From Polynucleobacter sp. 86C-FISCH (GTDB lineage: Bacteria; Pseudomonadota; Gammaproteobacteria; Burkholderiales; Burkholderiaceae): a stretch of DNA of 64,000 nt. A program made the position numbers and the translations under genes. Below the pieces are notes generated by a model. The model did no database searches. It worked only from the letters and a program-made list of their open reading frames with translations, and was not told the origin of the DNA. This document shows, one piece after another, positions 9,479 to 17,348 of the stretch (its first letter is position 1; each line of letters starts with the position of its first letter). Location: positions 1-64,000 of the forward strand of contig NZ_JACVOL010000001.1 in assembly GCF_018882415.1 (NCBI RefSeq), read 5' to 3'.

Positions 9479-9781
9479 GAGATAAATATTGCGTAAGCAT
9501 TTTGCATAACCATAGTTCAATTTGAGATAACGATTTCAAGAACCATTAAACCTGAATTAATGTCTGATAAATAGGAACCATGCGTTCTATTTATTGCGCT
9601 TTCTGAGTCCAAAGAATTCCATATACTGTGGCTCAACTATAAGTAATTTTTCCATTTTATATTTTGAGAATAATTAAGACTCATTTCAAATGCATTGAAA
9701 TAAGAATGATCACTTTTTTATCGAAAATTGTGAATTGAACAAGGGATTTAATGATCTTATGTATCACCAATAAGCACAACT

Positions 9782-10696
9782 ATGTCTGATCTACCAAATC
9801 CAATTGGCGCTTTTGAAATTTTTTCGAATAAAAAAAGGAAAGATACTTCAAAATCAAGAGCAAATTCAATAAAAATTTTCGTTAAGAACATTTTTAGATT
9901 TAAATCCCTTGATAGCACAGAGCTAGAGCTGGCCGTCTCCGATGTCGTGCATCATTCCACTCCAAAAAAGAGCAGGGGTAAGTTGGCCTATAAGATTGAG
10001 TGGGCTGGCAGCTCGGAGGATGTTAAAGAAGCTCAGCGACTACGTTACGATGTTTTTGCCAAAGAAATGGGGGCAAAGCTATCTGAAAGAGTAGAAGGTT
10101 TGGATACAGATGACTTTGACGTCTATTGCGACCACCTGCTAATTCGGGAGCAATATAGCCTTAAGGTAGTTGGGACCTATCGTGTACTACCACCACATAA
10201 GGCGCGCGAGATTGGCTGCCTTTATTCAGACTCTGAATTTGATTTATCCCAAATAAATTTTTTGCGGCCAAAACTAGTTGAACTGGGCAGGTCTTGTGTT
10301 CATCAAGACTATCGCTCAGGTGCCGTAATCATGTCCTTGTGGAGCGGTTTGGCTCAATACATGATGAAAAATGAGTATGAAATCATGCTTGGTTGTGCAA
10401 GTATCCCAATGACTGATGGGGGCCACTTCGCGGCTAGCTTATATAAATCACTTAGAAATGATCAAATGGCTCCACCAGAGTTTCATGCATTTCCTAGACA
10501 ACCACTTCCACTCGATGAATTAAATGGTGAATTGACTGTTGAGGCTCCCCCGTTAATTAAGGGGTACTTGAAGCTAGGGGCAAAGATTTGTGGTGCACCA
10601 GCCTGGGATCCTAACTTTAACACTGCAGATCTACTCACAATGCTACGTCTATCAGATATCAATCCTCGTTATGCAAAGCATTTTTTAGGCGCCTGA
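9782..10696 (+). CDS. OlsB-type ornithine-acyl-ACP N-acyltransferase (GNAT, Acetyltransf_5)
   Basis: A 304-residue protein. After a basic N-terminal extension of about 70 residues, the acyltransferase domain shows AQRLRYDVFAKEMGAKL, FDVYCDHLLI, VVGTYRVLPP, LVELGRSCVHQDYRSG and IMLGCASIPM, the signature of OlsB/hemolysin-related acyl-homoserine-lactone-synthase-like GNATs. OlsB transfers a 3-hydroxyacyl chain from ACP to ornithine, giving lyso-ornithine lipid. The convergent gene 16 bases away encodes a PlsC/OlsA-type O-acyltransferase, which supports an ornithine-lipid role. No clear Shine-Dalgarno is seen. Other substrates for this GNAT branch remain possible. Confidence 0.75.
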   Translation: MSDLPNPIGAFEIFSNKKRKDTSKSRANSIKIFVKNIFRFKSLDSTELELAVSDVVHHSTPKKSRGKLAYKIEWAGSSEDVKEAQRLRYDVFAKEMGAKLSERVEGLDTDDFDVYCDHLLIREQYSLKVVGTYRVLPPHKAREIGCLYSDSEFDLSQINFLRPKLVELGRSCVHQDYRSGAVIMSLWSGLAQYMMKNEYEIMLGCASIPMTDGGHFAASLYKSLRNDQMAPPEFHAFPRQPLPLDELNGELTVEAPPLIKGYLKLGAKICGAPAWDPNFNTADLLTMLRLSDINPRYAKHFLGA

Positions 10697-10712
10697 TTCT
10701 TAGCTACCCTTT

Positions 10713-11483
10713 TTAGTTAGTAGCAGTGAGTTTAAGTGCTTCCGAGATCTGCTTGTGACTATTGAATGCAAGCATTTTTCGATCTTTAGCTTGCTCTAAA
10801 GATAAAACAGGTTGCGCAAGAAATGTTAGCTCTACCACCAGATTGTGGTTACTAAGAATATTCTTCATCGACTCTAATAGACCCATATCCCCCACAAATG
10901 CTGGGATTTCAGACCGCTTTCCATTTTCCTTAGATAAGTAATGTATTGCTAGTGGACATACAGGCACATCAGCCATGATGGCGGATTCAAATAGGTTGGG
11001 CTTAAATGGAAGCACATACTCACCACTAGTTGAAGTTCCCTCAGGAAAGATGCAAATGGACTCGGTTTTTAAAACTTTGCTTATTTCACTTACTACGAAA
11101 TGTGCATGCTTAGAGCTATTTCGCCTGATAAAAACGGTTCCTAATTTTTTTGCCATCCACCCAAAAATTGGCCATTTTTCTACTTCGGATTTTGCAACAA
11201 AACGAGTGGGTTTAAACGCATTAATTGCATGGATATCCACCCAAGAAATATGATTCGACACAAGCAAATAGGAGAATTTTGGAGGAGCCTCTGAATTTAT
11301 AACCAACAATTCAATGCCCAAAATTTTCAATAGTCGACGAGACCACTTCTGAATGTGTGCTCTCTTGTTTTTCTCTCTGGCGAAAGGAAAAATAAAGGAA
11401 AGTATAAATATCCCTGAAAGTACATGCACTGCAATAGCAACCCATAGGACAAATTGCGTAATAAATGAGGTCTTTCTTTCCAT
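10713..11483 (-). CDS. 1-acyl-sn-glycerol-3-phosphate acyltransferase family protein (PlsC/OlsA-like)
   Basis: About 256 residues with an N-terminal membrane helix (FVLWVAIAVHVLSGIFILSFIF). Motif I is NHISWVD (the HX4D catalytic pair near residues 78-83), motif III FPEGTS lies near 145-150, and a basic RRN follows the FIR strand. PlsC family enzymes acylate lysophosphatidic acid; the OlsA branch acylates lyso-ornithine lipid. Convergence with the OlsB-type gene across 16 bases favours OlsA. The ATG at 11483 follows a TTG at 11486; no strong ribosome site is visible for either. Confidence 0.8.
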   Translation of the reverse strand: MERKTSFITQFVLWVAIAVHVLSGIFILSFIFPFAREKNKRAHIQKWSRRLLKILGIELLVINSEAPPKFSYLLVSNHISWVDIHAINAFKPTRFVAKSEVEKWPIFGWMAKKLGTVFIRRNSSKHAHFVVSEISKVLKTESICIFPEGTSTSGEYVLPFKPNLFESAIMADVPVCPLAIHYLSKENGKRSEIPAFVGDMGLLESMKNILSNHNLVVELTFLAQPVLSLEQAKDRKMLAFNSHKQISEALKLTATN

Positions 11484-11744
11484 CAAATTTAACTCAGTCC
11501 CAATATAAAAATTAATTTACAAAATCTCACTTATTTTTGCATCATCAAAGCAATTGCCAATAAATTAACAAAAGGGGTTCTAACAGCCTTGAAATTAATC
11601 AAAGAGTTAGCCGGCGACCCATTTTAATGACTTAAGCGCATAGGATGCGATAGATTCAGAAAAGAGGATGCAGTAGGTGGCATTTTCGGTCGAGCAGCCC
11701 CCTTTTTTTTATTATCCAATTAGAGCAAAGGCATTCTTGGAGAT

Positions 11745-12062
11745 TTAAATGTCCCTCAAAAGGCTATTGAGCTTTCTATACCTTTCAAGCGCCAATGTAG
11801 TTAGGCTTAGATTTTTGCGACGACCATCTATTTTATCTATTTTTGCATCAATTAGATTTTTGTTAACCAGGCTTTTTAATGCGGTGTGCAAGGTGGCTGG
11901 CGAGGCAAGTCGTCTATTGTTAATTAAATCACTAACGGTCATTGACTCCTTCTGAATATGACGTTTTGCAAGCGTATCAAGCAATTCAATTTCATTAGGA
12001 TTAAGTAAAAAATGTTGATTTATAGCGTTGATTTTGTCTGCCAAGAGAAGGTATTGTTTCAT
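11745..12062 (-). CDS. small winged-helix (MarR-like) DNA-binding protein
   Basis: A 105-residue protein. Residues 20-100 form a winged helix: NEIELLDTLAKRH, ESMTVSDLINNRRLASPATLHTAL, then SLVNKNLIDAKIDKIDGRRKNLSLTTLA, where the DGRRK wing is typical of MarR-type proteins. It is compact, with the same layout as the 122-residue protein at 6320. No operon partner. It sits just outside the left end of the mobile element. It may be a host regulator or belong to the element; the sequence does not decide. Confidence 0.6.
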   Translation of the reverse strand: MKQYLLLADKINAINQHFLLNPNEIELLDTLAKRHIQKESMTVSDLINNRRLASPATLHTALKSLVNKNLIDAKIDKIDGRRKNLSLTTLALERYRKLNSLLRDI

Positions 12063-12678
12063 TTTGTATTTGCTCGAAAAATTAATTAGGAAAAATAAAC
12101 ATAAATTTATTATGTGTATTTATAAATCAATGACAATGTTTTTGGTATTCATAGGATCTAGAACAATCCGTTCCAATTGCGAGGAAGTTGGCGTGGGCGC
12201 CCGGAATGAATCACTTAAACACATTAAATTGGCATTTGGGTTTAATCGCAAAATGAATCTCCATAACACCCCTTTGGAAGGGCATCACTTTAAGCATCCT
12301 GTCTTGGCTTTCTAACCCAGAGAAATGAGGGTGAATTTACCCACTCATGAGCGTTACTTCTCTGCACCACGAACTTAACAAGGCCAATACATAAATCTGA
12401 AAATCCACACCAATCCCTCTCCTGATATTTAACAGACTTGATTAATGGGGCAGCAAGTAGCAATCCTTAAAAATGAGTGTCGCGCGTAAGATCTACGGTG
12501 ATGTCTATATACAAGTTACATAGATTTAACTTTCCAAATTTCCCTGTCATTTCCTAAAAAGCTATTGAATATATGGGTTTGAAGAGTGACCCTACTCCTG
12601 AGTAGCCCACTCTGCCCCATTAAAATCTATGCATTACTAGTGAATAAAGTTCGAGATCACAATGCATGGGGAGAGGTA
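12063..12678. other. left-end junction region of the mobile element
   Basis: No intact gene is visible. It holds a 12-base inverted repeat (TTAATGGGGCAG at 12442-12453 and its complement at 12612-12623), and a stretch from about 12600 whose translation (LLVNKVRDHNAWGEV) resembles the C-terminus of the hypothetical protein encoded at 40216-40770. The left attachment site should lie in or near this region. A plus-strand frame at 12121-12315 lacks a ribosome site and looks accidental. Confidence 0.45.
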
Positions 12679-13938
12679 TTGCAAGAGGTCAAAAAAATCA
12701 GTTTTACGGCGCGAGGCCTTAGCTCAATAACAACTCCTGGATATCATGCTGACCCCGAATCCAGAGGCCTTTACATCCAAGTTTTTAAGGGCGTTGCCGA
12801 CTACAGGCGTAGCTGGATATTTCGTTACACCAGCCCCACTCTACTTAAACGCCGTGAAATGGGCTTGGGATCACTAGATTCTCGATCTTTAGCTGAAGCA
12901 CGCAAAGCCAGCCTGGATCTCAGAAAAATGGTCTTAGAAGGCATAGACCCTGCCGAAGAGCGGGCTAAAGCTCGCAGCAAGGTTACAAGTGCAATTCATG
13001 ATGGCATTACCTTTGCAAAGGCGGCTGAGCTATGCATTAAAGGCAAAAGGTCTGAATGGAAAAATGCAAAGCATGCTGATCAATGGGAAAACACCATAGC
13101 GACCTTTGTAACCCCAAAAATTGGGAAGATGCGGGTCGATCAAATCAATACTAGCCATATCGCCAAGCTTCTAGAACAAGAAATCAAGAAGAAGTCAGGT
13201 GAAGTTGAGGGTCCCTTCTGGAATGTCCGCACAGAAACAGCAACTCGGGTGCGACAACGAATTGAGGTTATCTTTGACTGGTGTAAGGCTCATGAATACA
13301 TTAAGGGCGATAACCCAGCCCGACTTAAAGGTGCCCTAGCCCATCTTTTACCTAAAGCCAATAAGATCCAAAAGAAAAGTCATCACCCTGCTCTGCCATT
13401 TCAGCAGATTAGCGAGTTTATGAGAGAGCTGCGAACCAAGGGAGGATTCTCTGCGCTTGCCCTTGAGTTCTTAATTCTTACGGCTACTCGAACTAGTGAG
13501 GTACTTAATGCCAAATGGGATGAGTTTGATATTAAAAATAGGGTTTGGACCATTCCTGCCGAAAGGATGAAAGCGGGTAAAGCGCATCGCGTTCCACTAA
13601 ATACAAGGGCTGTTGAGATCTATGAATACCTCTCCAAGCATCGCGTAAATGAATCCTTATTTCCTAGTAAGCGTTACAACAAAGAGAATATGTCCAATAT
13701 GTCTCTCATTGCCATTATGAAGAGAATGCCGGCATATGCTCAATATGTTCCTCATGGATTTAGGTCTACCTTTAGGGACTGGGCGGCTGAGACAACTGAC
13801 TATCCAAACGAGACTGTGGAGCTTGCTTTGGCTCACACTATTAAAAATAAGTCTGAGGCTGCCTATAGAAGGCAGGATCAATTGGAAAAACGCATGGCAC
13901 TAATGGGTGACTGGGATAGCTTCATTAATCATCGTTGA
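12679..13938 (+). CDS. P4-type tyrosine integrase (DUF4102 + catalytic domain)
   Basis: About 419 residues from a TTG at 12679 preceded by GGGGAGAGG; the frame is open to a GTG at 12586, but that extra part reads like the end of another gene. The N-terminal DUF4102 domain (RGLYIQVFKG, SWIFRYTSP, MGLGSLDSRSLAEARKA) is followed by a core-binding domain and the catalytic domain. Catalytic residues seen: Arg in TATRTSEVLNAKW (near 13490), HGFR (near 13753), His in LALAHTIKNKS and the nucleophile Tyr in AAYRRQ (near 13863). This family integrates islands, P4-like satellites and prophages at tRNA or gene 3' ends. It marks the left end of the element; the RT operon follows in the same direction. Confidence 0.92.
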   Translation: MQEVKKISFTARGLSSITTPGYHADPESRGLYIQVFKGVADYRRSWIFRYTSPTLLKRREMGLGSLDSRSLAEARKASLDLRKMVLEGIDPAEERAKARSKVTSAIHDGITFAKAAELCIKGKRSEWKNAKHADQWENTIATFVTPKIGKMRVDQINTSHIAKLLEQEIKKKSGEVEGPFWNVRTETATRVRQRIEVIFDWCKAHEYIKGDNPARLKGALAHLLPKANKIQKKSHHPALPFQQISEFMRELRTKGGFSALALEFLILTATRTSEVLNAKWDEFDIKNRVWTIPAERMKAGKAHRVPLNTRAVEIYEYLSKHRVNESLFPSKRYNKENMSNMSLIAIMKRMPAYAQYVPHGFRSTFRDWAAETTDYPNETVELALAHTIKNKSEAAYRRQDQLEKRMALMGDWDSFINHR

Positions 13939-14117
13939 TTGCATATTCCCCTAAATTACGATCTAATAATAAAGTCTGGCAATAGGGTAAAACCTAGCAT
14001 TTCATCTTGATGTCACTTAGTGATTATTTGGTTGCGTAATGTCCTTACTATACCCAGTTGATTATTGATTCCGTGGCGTTTACGCTAAGCATGTCAGACG
14101 CAAGATGGAGATTAAAT

Positions 14118-14246
14118 ATGAATAATAAATTCGATTTAAGCTTAACCCGCATATTGAAGAATGCCTATCTAGTTGCAAAACTAGTCAAAGAAATTCTTGA
14201 TATATGCGGCACGGTCTTTAATTACAGCCGCAAGGCTCATTCATGA
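14118..14246 (+). CDS. small protein at the head of the RT operon (42 aa)
   Basis: A 42-residue frame starts with ATG at 14118, preceded by GGAG at a good distance, and its TGA overlaps the ATG of the reverse transcriptase (ATGA), the classic sign of translational coupling. The sequence is basic at the start, with an amphipathic helix-like middle (ILKNAYLVAKLVKEILDIC). An upstream in-frame extension to 14058 lacks a ribosome site. It is not a known family. It may be a small partner, an antitoxin-like regulator, or a leader peptide that controls RT translation. Confidence 0.5.
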   Translation: MNNKFDLSLTRILKNAYLVAKLVKEILDICGTVFNYSRKAHS

Positions 14247-15013
14247 CGTATGAGGCTAAGTGGATAAATAAATTTCTTCTTAAGCCGAAGAGGTGGGTAT
14301 TCATTCCCTCAAGGCAATCCAAAATTACCGGAAAAAATATCTGCGGTCTTTTAAAGAAACATTGGCATCCACCGGAATACTTCTACCATTTACGAAAGGG
14401 TGGACATGTTGAGGCACTGAGAGCGCACAAGAAAAATCAATATTTTTCGCGACTAGATATAGATAATTTCTTTGGCTCAATTACGAGATCTAGAATTACA
14501 AGATCTCTGAAAAAATTTGTTGGTTATAAAGCAGCGTGGGTTATTGCCCAAGAATCTACAGTCAAAGATCCTGATTGCATGGACATAAGATTTATGCTGC
14601 CATTCGGATTCATTCAGTCACCACTCCTTGCTTCAATATGTCTAGATCAATCATTCTTAGGTGAATTTTTAAAAGTTATAAATAAAGATCTTCAGCTAAC
14701 CATATCCGTATACATGGATGACTTGGTTATTTCCTCAAATGATCGAGATTTGTTATTGTCAGTCTCCAGTGATCTTAAAAATGCAATTGTAAAATCTCAC
14801 TGGATATGCAATAGACAAAAAGAAGAAATTTGTAAGCAACTAATTACTGCTTTTAATATAGTAATTTCACATCAAAGCATTAGCATTTCCGATCCCAGGA
14901 TTCAAAAATTTAAAAACTCGTATAGGAATGCTGCTACCTCAAATTCAAAATCAGGCATCATCAAATACATTCGCTCTGTAAATCCTATGCAAGAACTAAA
15001 TTTTTTTCGATAA
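14243..15013 (+). CDS. reverse transcriptase of the defence-associated (UG/Abi-like) type
   Basis: A 256-residue RT. Motif A is LDIDNFF (71-77, with Asp72 and Asp74), motif B is LPFGFIQSP (119-127, in place of the LPQG.P.SP of retron and group II RTs), and motif C is YMDD (157-160). The catalytic aspartates are intact. Fingers and palm make up nearly the whole protein; there is no maturase, HNH or long thumb domain, and the retron VTG signature is not seen. The unusual motif B and the neighbouring Abi_C gene point to the UG/Abi RTs of anti-phage systems. It overlaps the small upstream gene by 4 bases and ends 2 bases before the Abi_C gene, so all three are probably one operon. The exact UG class could not be assigned. 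Confidence 0.85.
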   Translation: MTYEAKWINKFLLKPKRWVFIPSRQSKITGKNICGLLKKHWHPPEYFYHLRKGGHVEALRAHKKNQYFSRLDIDNFFGSITRSRITRSLKKFVGYKAAWVIAQESTVKDPDCMDIRFMLPFGFIQSPLLASICLDQSFLGEFLKVINKDLQLTISVYMDDLVISSNDRDLLLSVSSDLKNAIVKSHWICNRQKEEICKQLITAFNIVISHQSISISDPRIQKFKNSYRNAATSNSKSGIIKYIRSVNPMQELNFFR

Positions 15014-15015
15014 AA

Positions 15016-15834
15016 ATGATGATGAACCAAGAAATTCCCGCCCCAGTAATATTTGTTTGCTCTGAAATTATTTCAAATAGAGAGTCCCACGCAACACTGG
15101 ATAGACTTTTTCTTTATGCAAACGCTTCTGGCGATGCTCCACTAAATCTCAGCAAGCCCGCCAAAGCAACCGAGTGGTTACGAAATACCAATAAGGATAA
15201 AAGTAGAGATCCGCTAAACGTACTCGGTAAAATTATAGAAAACTATATCGAAATGCCTCTTGATCCCGAAAATGAGTTGCATGTGGATCTGCTAAATAAC
15301 CGAACAAGAATTTTGGATGTTTTAAAACAATTCAACCTTACCTATTTAACTGGCGGAAGAATCATAGGGGGACTTGGGGCGCCCTCACAAAATCTTGCAA
15401 ACTTAATTAAACAGTTTGACTTTGAATCTATCGAGTTAGAGTTTGAGCGAGCACTTAATAACGTACAACATAGCCCTCGAGAAGCAGTATCAGCAGCTAG
15501 TAACATACTAGAAGCATTCTGCAAAATATATATAGAAATGGAAGGCTTACCATCGCCACAAAAACAAGATTTAAAGTCCATCTGGATCGTTGTGCGAAAA
15601 GATCTTGGATTTGATGCCAAAGAATTGGAAGATAGGGATTTACAGCAAATACTAACCGGCCTAATATCAATCACAGAAGGTATAGGCGCACTCCGCACGC
15701 ATGCTAGTTCGGCACATGGGTCAGGCTCCAAGCGCTACAAAATTGAACCAAGGCATGCAAGACTAGCAGTTCACTCGGCTCATAGCGTGACCATGTTTTG
15801 TATTGAAACATGGAAGAAAAAACGATCAACTTGA
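15016..15834 (+). CDS. Abi_C (AbiJ C-terminal, HEPN-type) abortive infection protein
   Basis: A 272-residue protein. The C-terminal 110 residues match the Abi_C family: AVSAASNILEAFCKIYIE, LTGLISITEGIGALRTHASSAHG and IEPRHARLAVHSAHSVTMFCIETW. R227-x6-H234 in RTHASSAH fits the HEPN RNase motif (R-x4-6-H); Abi_C/AbiJ is counted among HEPN families. The N-terminal half (1-140) is not recognised and could sense a trigger. Three tandem ATGs start it, 2 bases after the RT stop and without a ribosome site of its own, so translation is probably coupled. Likely an RNA-cleaving effector triggered through the RT or its cDNA; this role is inferred. Confidence 0.8.
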   Translation: MMMNQEIPAPVIFVCSEIISNRESHATLDRLFLYANASGDAPLNLSKPAKATEWLRNTNKDKSRDPLNVLGKIIENYIEMPLDPENELHVDLLNNRTRILDVLKQFNLTYLTGGRIIGGLGAPSQNLANLIKQFDFESIELEFERALNNVQHSPREAVSAASNILEAFCKIYIEMEGLPSPQKQDLKSIWIVVRKDLGFDAKELEDRDLQQILTGLISITEGIGALRTHASSAHGSGSKRYKIEPRHARLAVHSAHSVTMFCIETWKKKRST

Positions 15835-15861
15835 TCTGTCACTTTTCATGAGCATTTTAAT

Positions 15862-16215
15862 TTATGTCATTCTCTCAAAATGCGGAACATCCACAAACCC
15901 CTTGAAATTCCCGCCCCATCGATTCTTAGGATTTAGGCTTTCCCAATACTCGCCAACAGTGCGAATTAAATCTTTATCCCACACTAGCCTCCCATTCCAG
16001 AAGAAGTTCAGATCAATGGCGCAGCGCCTGAGGTGGTTGCTATGCATGGTTTTTGACCTACCGGTCTTGAAGTAGATCTCTTGTTGGTCAGGCGATCTCC
16101 ATAACTCTCCCCCGGTAATGACCCAGCCTTCGGCAGCAGCAAACTGAATTAGTCTGCTGACGTCCACTAGGAAGGCTGCTTGCTCTGCTACTAGAGCGCT
16201 TACCTTTGTATTCAT
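15862..16215 (-). CDS. phage endolysin, M15 family L-Ala-D-Glu-type peptidase
   Basis: A 117-residue single-domain protein. RSPDQQEIYFKTG, SNHLRRCAIDLNFF (His and Asp zinc ligands) and the C-terminal FVDVPHFE (third His) are the zinc and catalytic positions of M15/VanY-type endolysins. The WGG near residue 100 is also typical. It cleaves peptide cross-bridges in peptidoglycan at lysis. No signal peptide, so export depends on the holin, whose gene overlaps its start by 4 bases. It converges on the Abi_C gene with a 27-base gap. Confidence 0.85.
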   Translation of the reverse strand: MNTKVSALVAEQAAFLVDVSRLIQFAAAEGWVITGGELWRSPDQQEIYFKTGRSKTMHSNHLRRCAIDLNFFWNGRLVWDKDLIRTVGEYWESLNPKNRWGGNFKGFVDVPHFERMT

Positions 16216-16748
16216 GTAGCTTCTTCTTTTTTATTTGATCCATTCATACGCATCTCAAAGATCTTCTCGACCGATCTACCGCCGAAGTAGGCGAGCATGA
16301 CTAACTGCCCCCATTCGCCGAGGAGCTTCACATAGGCCTCATTGATATCAATACCCATAGCTGACAGGAGCGCAAATAGCAGATAGGCTGTAAGGATATA
16401 AACCAGCGTTCCTGGTCTGATGTTCTTCGATAGCTTTGAATCCCCACCCATATCGGATTGCCAACGATTGGTAGCGTTATCTTGTGATACTCGATGCATC
16501 TCAGCAAGAAGTTTGGATTCTTCTATTTCAAGCTCTTTTTGCTTAAGCGTGTATTGCAATAGAAGCTGCTCTTGCTCGATCTCCAACTGCTTGAGCTTAA
16601 TGAGGTCTTCTTGACTGGGATTATCCGGAATACGCGCCCCAATCTTGTTCTCAATGAACTCTTTACCCTTAGCCTGGACTGCGCCCGCAAGTAGACCAAG
16701 GCCATTGACGGCCAAGGTTTGTACTAGAGAGGTGATGATTGGAAGCAT
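16212..16748 (-). CDS. holin-like protein (GTA_holin_3TM type)
   Basis: A 178-residue protein: an N-terminal hydrophobic segment (LVQTLAVNGLGLLAGAV), a long charged coiled-coil (about 50-95, rich in K, E, L and Q), a WQSDMGGDSKLSKNIRPG linker and two C-terminal membrane segments (LVYILTAYLLFALLSAMG and LVMLAYFGG). This matches the 3TM holin family of prophages and gene transfer agents. It opens the inner membrane for the endolysin encoded by the next, overlapping gene. The endolysin ATG overlaps this stop. Confidence 0.7.
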   Translation of the reverse strand: MLPIITSLVQTLAVNGLGLLAGAVQAKGKEFIENKIGARIPDNPSQEDLIKLKQLEIEQEQLLLQYTLKQKELEIEESKLLAEMHRVSQDNATNRWQSDMGGDSKLSKNIRPGTLVYILTAYLLFALLSAMGIDINEAYVKLLGEWGQLVMLAYFGGRSVEKIFEMRMNGSNKKEEAT

Positions 16749-16930
16749 GTCATTAGCTCTTTTCTTGATGCTTTTATTTGGAAGTCCACCGCCCCACTAC
16801 CGCCTAGGCTTTTAATTGGTGTTGGCAGTGGGGCGCAGTTACGCGCGCCCACACACCATGGTTAACTCAACACCCGCAGCCGCACCCAAACACCTGCTGC
16901 TAGTGGTCGTGGCGATGGCCTTCCCTACTG

Positions 16931-17338
16931 CTAGCGTTTCTTGGCTCCTTTGGTTTCTGATGACTCTTGCTCAAGAGCTCCTTCTAGTGCCTTCTCTTGA
17001 ACTGGGAGCTGACCCTCTTTCATTAAGCCTTCCACGATCTCCATTAATCGATCTCCATCATCTTCACCAAAGACTTTGGCTACGACCTCATGGCCATACT
17101 TGGCACAAAGGCGGTCGTACTCTTGCTCTGGAGTGATGGTGGTCTTTGATGGGCGCTCGAACACCGTGACGTTCTCGCGCCCAAAGAGATTGCGAAGGAT
17201 GTTGGTCTCATAGGGCGGTACGTACACATGGATGGTTGTAAAGGCATCCCTGCGTACTACTGCTTCCACCTCTTTAATTTGGAAGTCACTATGAATGAGT
17301 TCTTTTGTATTCATTGGGTTATTCACGCTGTTATTCAT
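16931..17338 (-). CDS. phage protein of unknown function downstream of capsid
   Basis: About 135 residues from the ATG at 17338, preceded by GGGGGAAGGT; the frame extends to 17377, overlapping the capsid gene. The N-terminal half reads as beta/alpha (AVVRRDAFTTIHVYVPPYETNILRNLFG), the C-terminal half is acidic and helical, ending in a Glu/Lys tail (ESSETKGAKKR). No family recognised. Its place right after the major capsid gene suggests a head-completion or decoration role, but that is only positional. Between it and the holin gene (16749-16930) no convincing gene is seen. Confidence 0.5.
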   Translation of the reverse strand: MNNSVNNPMNTKELIHSDFQIKEVEAVVRRDAFTTIHVYVPPYETNILRNLFGRENVTVFERPSKTTITPEQEYDRLCAKYGHEVVAKVFGEDDGDRLMEIVEGLMKEGQLPVQEKALEGALEQESSETKGAKKR

Positions 17339-17348
17339 ACCTTCCCCC

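Noticed and set aside
12121-12315. Plus-strand frame at the left end of the element
   Set aside because: No ribosome site, no motif, and the text has no protein-like pattern; kept as part of the junction region only.
14243-15013. The reverse transcriptase as a retron RT
   Set aside because: The retron signatures (NAxxH and VTG) are missing, motif B differs and no msr/msd-like repeat pair was found upstream.
16749-16930. Small minus-strand gene between the capsid-linked gene and holin
   Set aside because: Frames there either lack a start or carry stops; a GTG-started frame of about 40 codons overlapping the holin start has no ribosome site.
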